Assembly: GCA_019614645.1 (NCBI GenBank) | Contig: JABWDB010000005.1 | Coordinates: 11,192,001-11,256,000 of the forward strand | Direction of reading: 5' to 3' | Source: Stratiolaelaps scimitus | Lineage: Eukaryota > Arthropoda > Arachnida > Mesostigmata > Laelapidae | DNA length: 64,000 bases | Part shown: one piece after another, positions 62,012-64,000 of the stretch | Numbering within the stretch: position 1 is the first letter of the stretch | Layout: every line of letters begins with the position of its first letter | Made by a program: the position numbers and the translations under genes | Notes under the pieces: model-generated | The model's input: the letters and a program-made list of their open reading frames with translations, nothing else | Databases searched by the model: none | What the model was told of the DNA's origin: nothing

Positions 62012-63078
62012 CTTTAAGTTTCAAGTATTTCAAGTAGTACAAATACCGTTCACGTTAACATCGTGACGGGTTCAGTGCTGTGTCGATGACTGATCGTTTT
62101 CAACTCAAACCACTCAAAGTACTATCACGTGCATATGACTCCGGCGGCAGTCTGTGCGTCCAGCAGAAAACACTGAGGGATGAAGGTATTAGCGAGCGAG
62201 CGAGCGAACGGGGTCCACCGGTGGTCCGTCCGCACGGACAAACGCTCGCCGCAGCGGCTCTCAAGAGGACGACGGCTCGAAATCAACGGAGCGAAAATAA
62301 TAGAAATATGCTCCTGCGGGAACGCTCGGTTGCCGGTATTCTTATGGTTTCCCGTTGCGATGAGCCCGGCTCCCTGACTCGATGTCGGCAGCTAGCGTAT
62401 TGCGGATCAGCTCTCACTTGCCCCGATCGCCCCTGATCCACTCGACCCGAAGAGGCCACCCCCACAGGCGCTTCTGTTCGGGGCCGGCTTTTTGTCTCGA
62501 GGTTTTCGCCCATCCATTCAAAGCACTGGCTGGCCTGTTCGAGACTCTTATTCATTTTTTTCTTGGCCTGGGACAAGGAAGCGTTTGCTTTCCTCACTCC
62601 TCAGCCGAACGCCGTCCCCCCTTCAAACAGGGCTGCTCTCTAGTCGAGGTCGCCTCGTTAATATGCAACGCGTAGCCGCTGAATATCGTGGCAGCGCGCT
62701 CCAGACCAGCGAGAGTCGATAGAATCGGACAGTCGGTCATCCGGAAACATCCAATTCAATTATACATCAGGGCGGCGGCGGAGGCGGCGGCGGCTGCTGG
62801 TATGGTTCAACGTACATGACAACCTCGGTTGAACAAGACGTACCTTGAATGGGACATGACCTGGCTGGGCCAACGCAAGGGGTGGCCGATTGGATCGGCG
62901 CTTCTCGACGCAATATTGCCCCCGCTCAACAATGCTATACAGGTATAGGTGGAGAAGAAAATGACAGCAAGCATGCTGGGTGACTTCGTAAAATAAAAAG
63001 CCAGTTACAAATAATCAATAATGAACTGTTTCCCGATATCAGATTAAATGCACATTTCCGTCACCGGATACCGTGTGC
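62012..63078. other. Unrecognised stretch
   Basis: A GC-rich patch near 62140-62760 with overlapping frames; a short GGC-rich run near 62771-62793. No gene is supported. Confidence 0.55.
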
Positions 63079-63160
63079 CGTAGCGTGTACGAGTGGTTTA
63101 AGGCGCTGGTTTTAGGCACTAGTATTTTTAGCGGCGTGGGCTCGAATCTCGCCTCTGTCA
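63079..63160 (+). pseudogene. Degenerate tRNA-Leu (TAG)-like sequence
   Basis: An 82-base class II tRNA-like sequence: D-loop region GAGTGGTTTAAGGCGCTGG, anticodon stem CTGGT/ACTAG around the loop TTTAGGC (anticodon TAG at 63113-63115), a long variable arm, B box GGCTCGAATCT (63139-63149) and TTTT directly after (63161-63164). The acceptor CGTAGCG/CTCTGTC has two mismatches and the D stem is broken, so it should not fold into a working tRNA. It is a tRNA-Leu pseudogene, or the head of a SINE related to the family above; a TTGCAGT motif follows about 55 bp later. Confidence 0.65.
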
Positions 63161-63164
63161 TTTT

Positions 63165-64000
63165 GGCCTCTATTACGGAGCTCTCTCGATTACGTCATTA
63201 TTGAAATTTGCAGTACAGGCCTCCGTAGAAGTTTTATTTGTCAAATCTTATATAAAACTGTGTTAATTTCCATGAAATCGACACGAAACAATGTCATATT
63301 TGTTTTTCAGCATTCAAAAGTTATAAGTTCAATTGTCCGTCGATATTTACTATCGTAAGCATCTTCGGGGTCGAAACGAAGAATGCATGGCACAAGAAGC
63401 AACATTTGATATTTGAGAGTTAGAAGTGACTCTACGTCATTTTGTAGATTGTAGATTTCGACAGCGCAGTGAGTAAAAGAGAGACCCGTTGAACAGCTCA
63501 CAATGGCTGCATTGGTACTCGTACCGACGACTCTGGAGAGACTGGTGCTTGTGTCTAATTCCTCAGACCGTTCATGCACCTCATACGACATTGACAAAAT
63601 GAAATCTGGATTTAGTCAGCAGGTGCTGTCGAAATGAGCTCCAAGACTGTGGGCGGGTGTTAAGAAGGTTACCACTGTGTGCCATTGTGTATATTAACAG
63701 TATTGTATACTTCTGTTGGCGCAGCGTAATTCCGATCTCTCTCTCTCCCTCTCTCTCACTGCTGATAGCTGTTAAGATGTAGTAGCTTTGGCTGCTGGTG
63801 GTGTCGGGCAAATCTTTTCTCGCCACAAATATACACCCTTACATCGACTGAAAGCACGGCAGTTCTGTTGGTGCAAATGAGGAGTTGCTGGCCAAAGAAG
63901 GAATGGGGGCGCTCTATGGTAGAACAACATAAAACACTCGTTTTTAGCTACCGGCGAGATTTCTTCTCGGCTTCTCCCCTAAGATTCTCTCTCTTCCCCT
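63165..64000. other. Unrecognised stretch to window end
   Basis: Includes a CT-rich run near 63737-63758. No gene or repeat family is recognised. Confidence 0.55.

Noticed and set aside
1..64000. CRISPR arrays, operons or prokaryotic promoters
   Set aside because: No regularly spaced repeats with unique spacers and no compact co-directional genes; the sequence is plainly eukaryotic.

Overview
This is eukaryotic nuclear DNA: no dense gene order, abundant simple-sequence tracts, eukaryotic tRNA genes with Pol III T-run terminators, tRNA-derived short interspersed repeats and an LTR retrotransposon of the metazoan BEL/Pao type. The element class and repeat style suit an invertebrate, most likely an arthropod; I cannot place it more finely. 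I could not recognise any host protein-coding exon. Most short open frames lie in GC-rich or low-complexity stretches where several frames are open together, so I have not listed them as genes.

Layout. 1-10.2 kb: unrecognised non-coding DNA with AT and GA tracts, three minus-strand copies of a short interspersed repeat (about 3.3, 6.2 and 10.3 kb) and two striking perfect hairpins (3.5 and 10.4 kb). 10.8-11.95 kb: a small cluster of three tRNA-Asn(GTT) loci that duplicated together with their flanks; two are in inverted orientation, and a 290-bp fold-back (MITE-like) element with about 118-bp terminal inverted repeats and a 9-bp target duplication sits between the first and second. 15.0-15.8 kb: two more repeat 3' ends around a pair of hairpins. 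15.8-38.7 kb: mostly unrecognised DNA with many microsatellites.

38.76-45.39 kb: the best supported feature, a complete minus-strand BEL/Pao retrotransposon. It has two 307-bp LTRs that read as identical, a 5-bp target duplication (GTCTA), a primer-binding site matching the 3' end of tRNA-His, a leader with imperfect ~80-bp repeats, and one uninterrupted 1839-residue Gag-Pol frame (Gag, zinc knuckles, protease, reverse transcriptase, RNase H, integrase, C-terminal DUF5641-like region). Everything needed for retrotransposition looks present, so it is a recent and possibly still active insertion.

45.4-64 kb: unrecognised DNA with microsatellites, further repeat 3' ends (56.2, 60.2 and 62.0 kb), a frameshifted fragment of a mobile-element protein bracketed by 34-bp direct repeats (58.7-59.0 kb), and a degenerate tRNA-Leu-like sequence (63.1 kb). 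The most unusual large-scale signal is the recurrence of perfect, short-loop inverted repeats of 20-27 bp. One of them can be shown, by comparison with its duplicated relatives, to have gained its second arm recently, which fits template-switch mutation.
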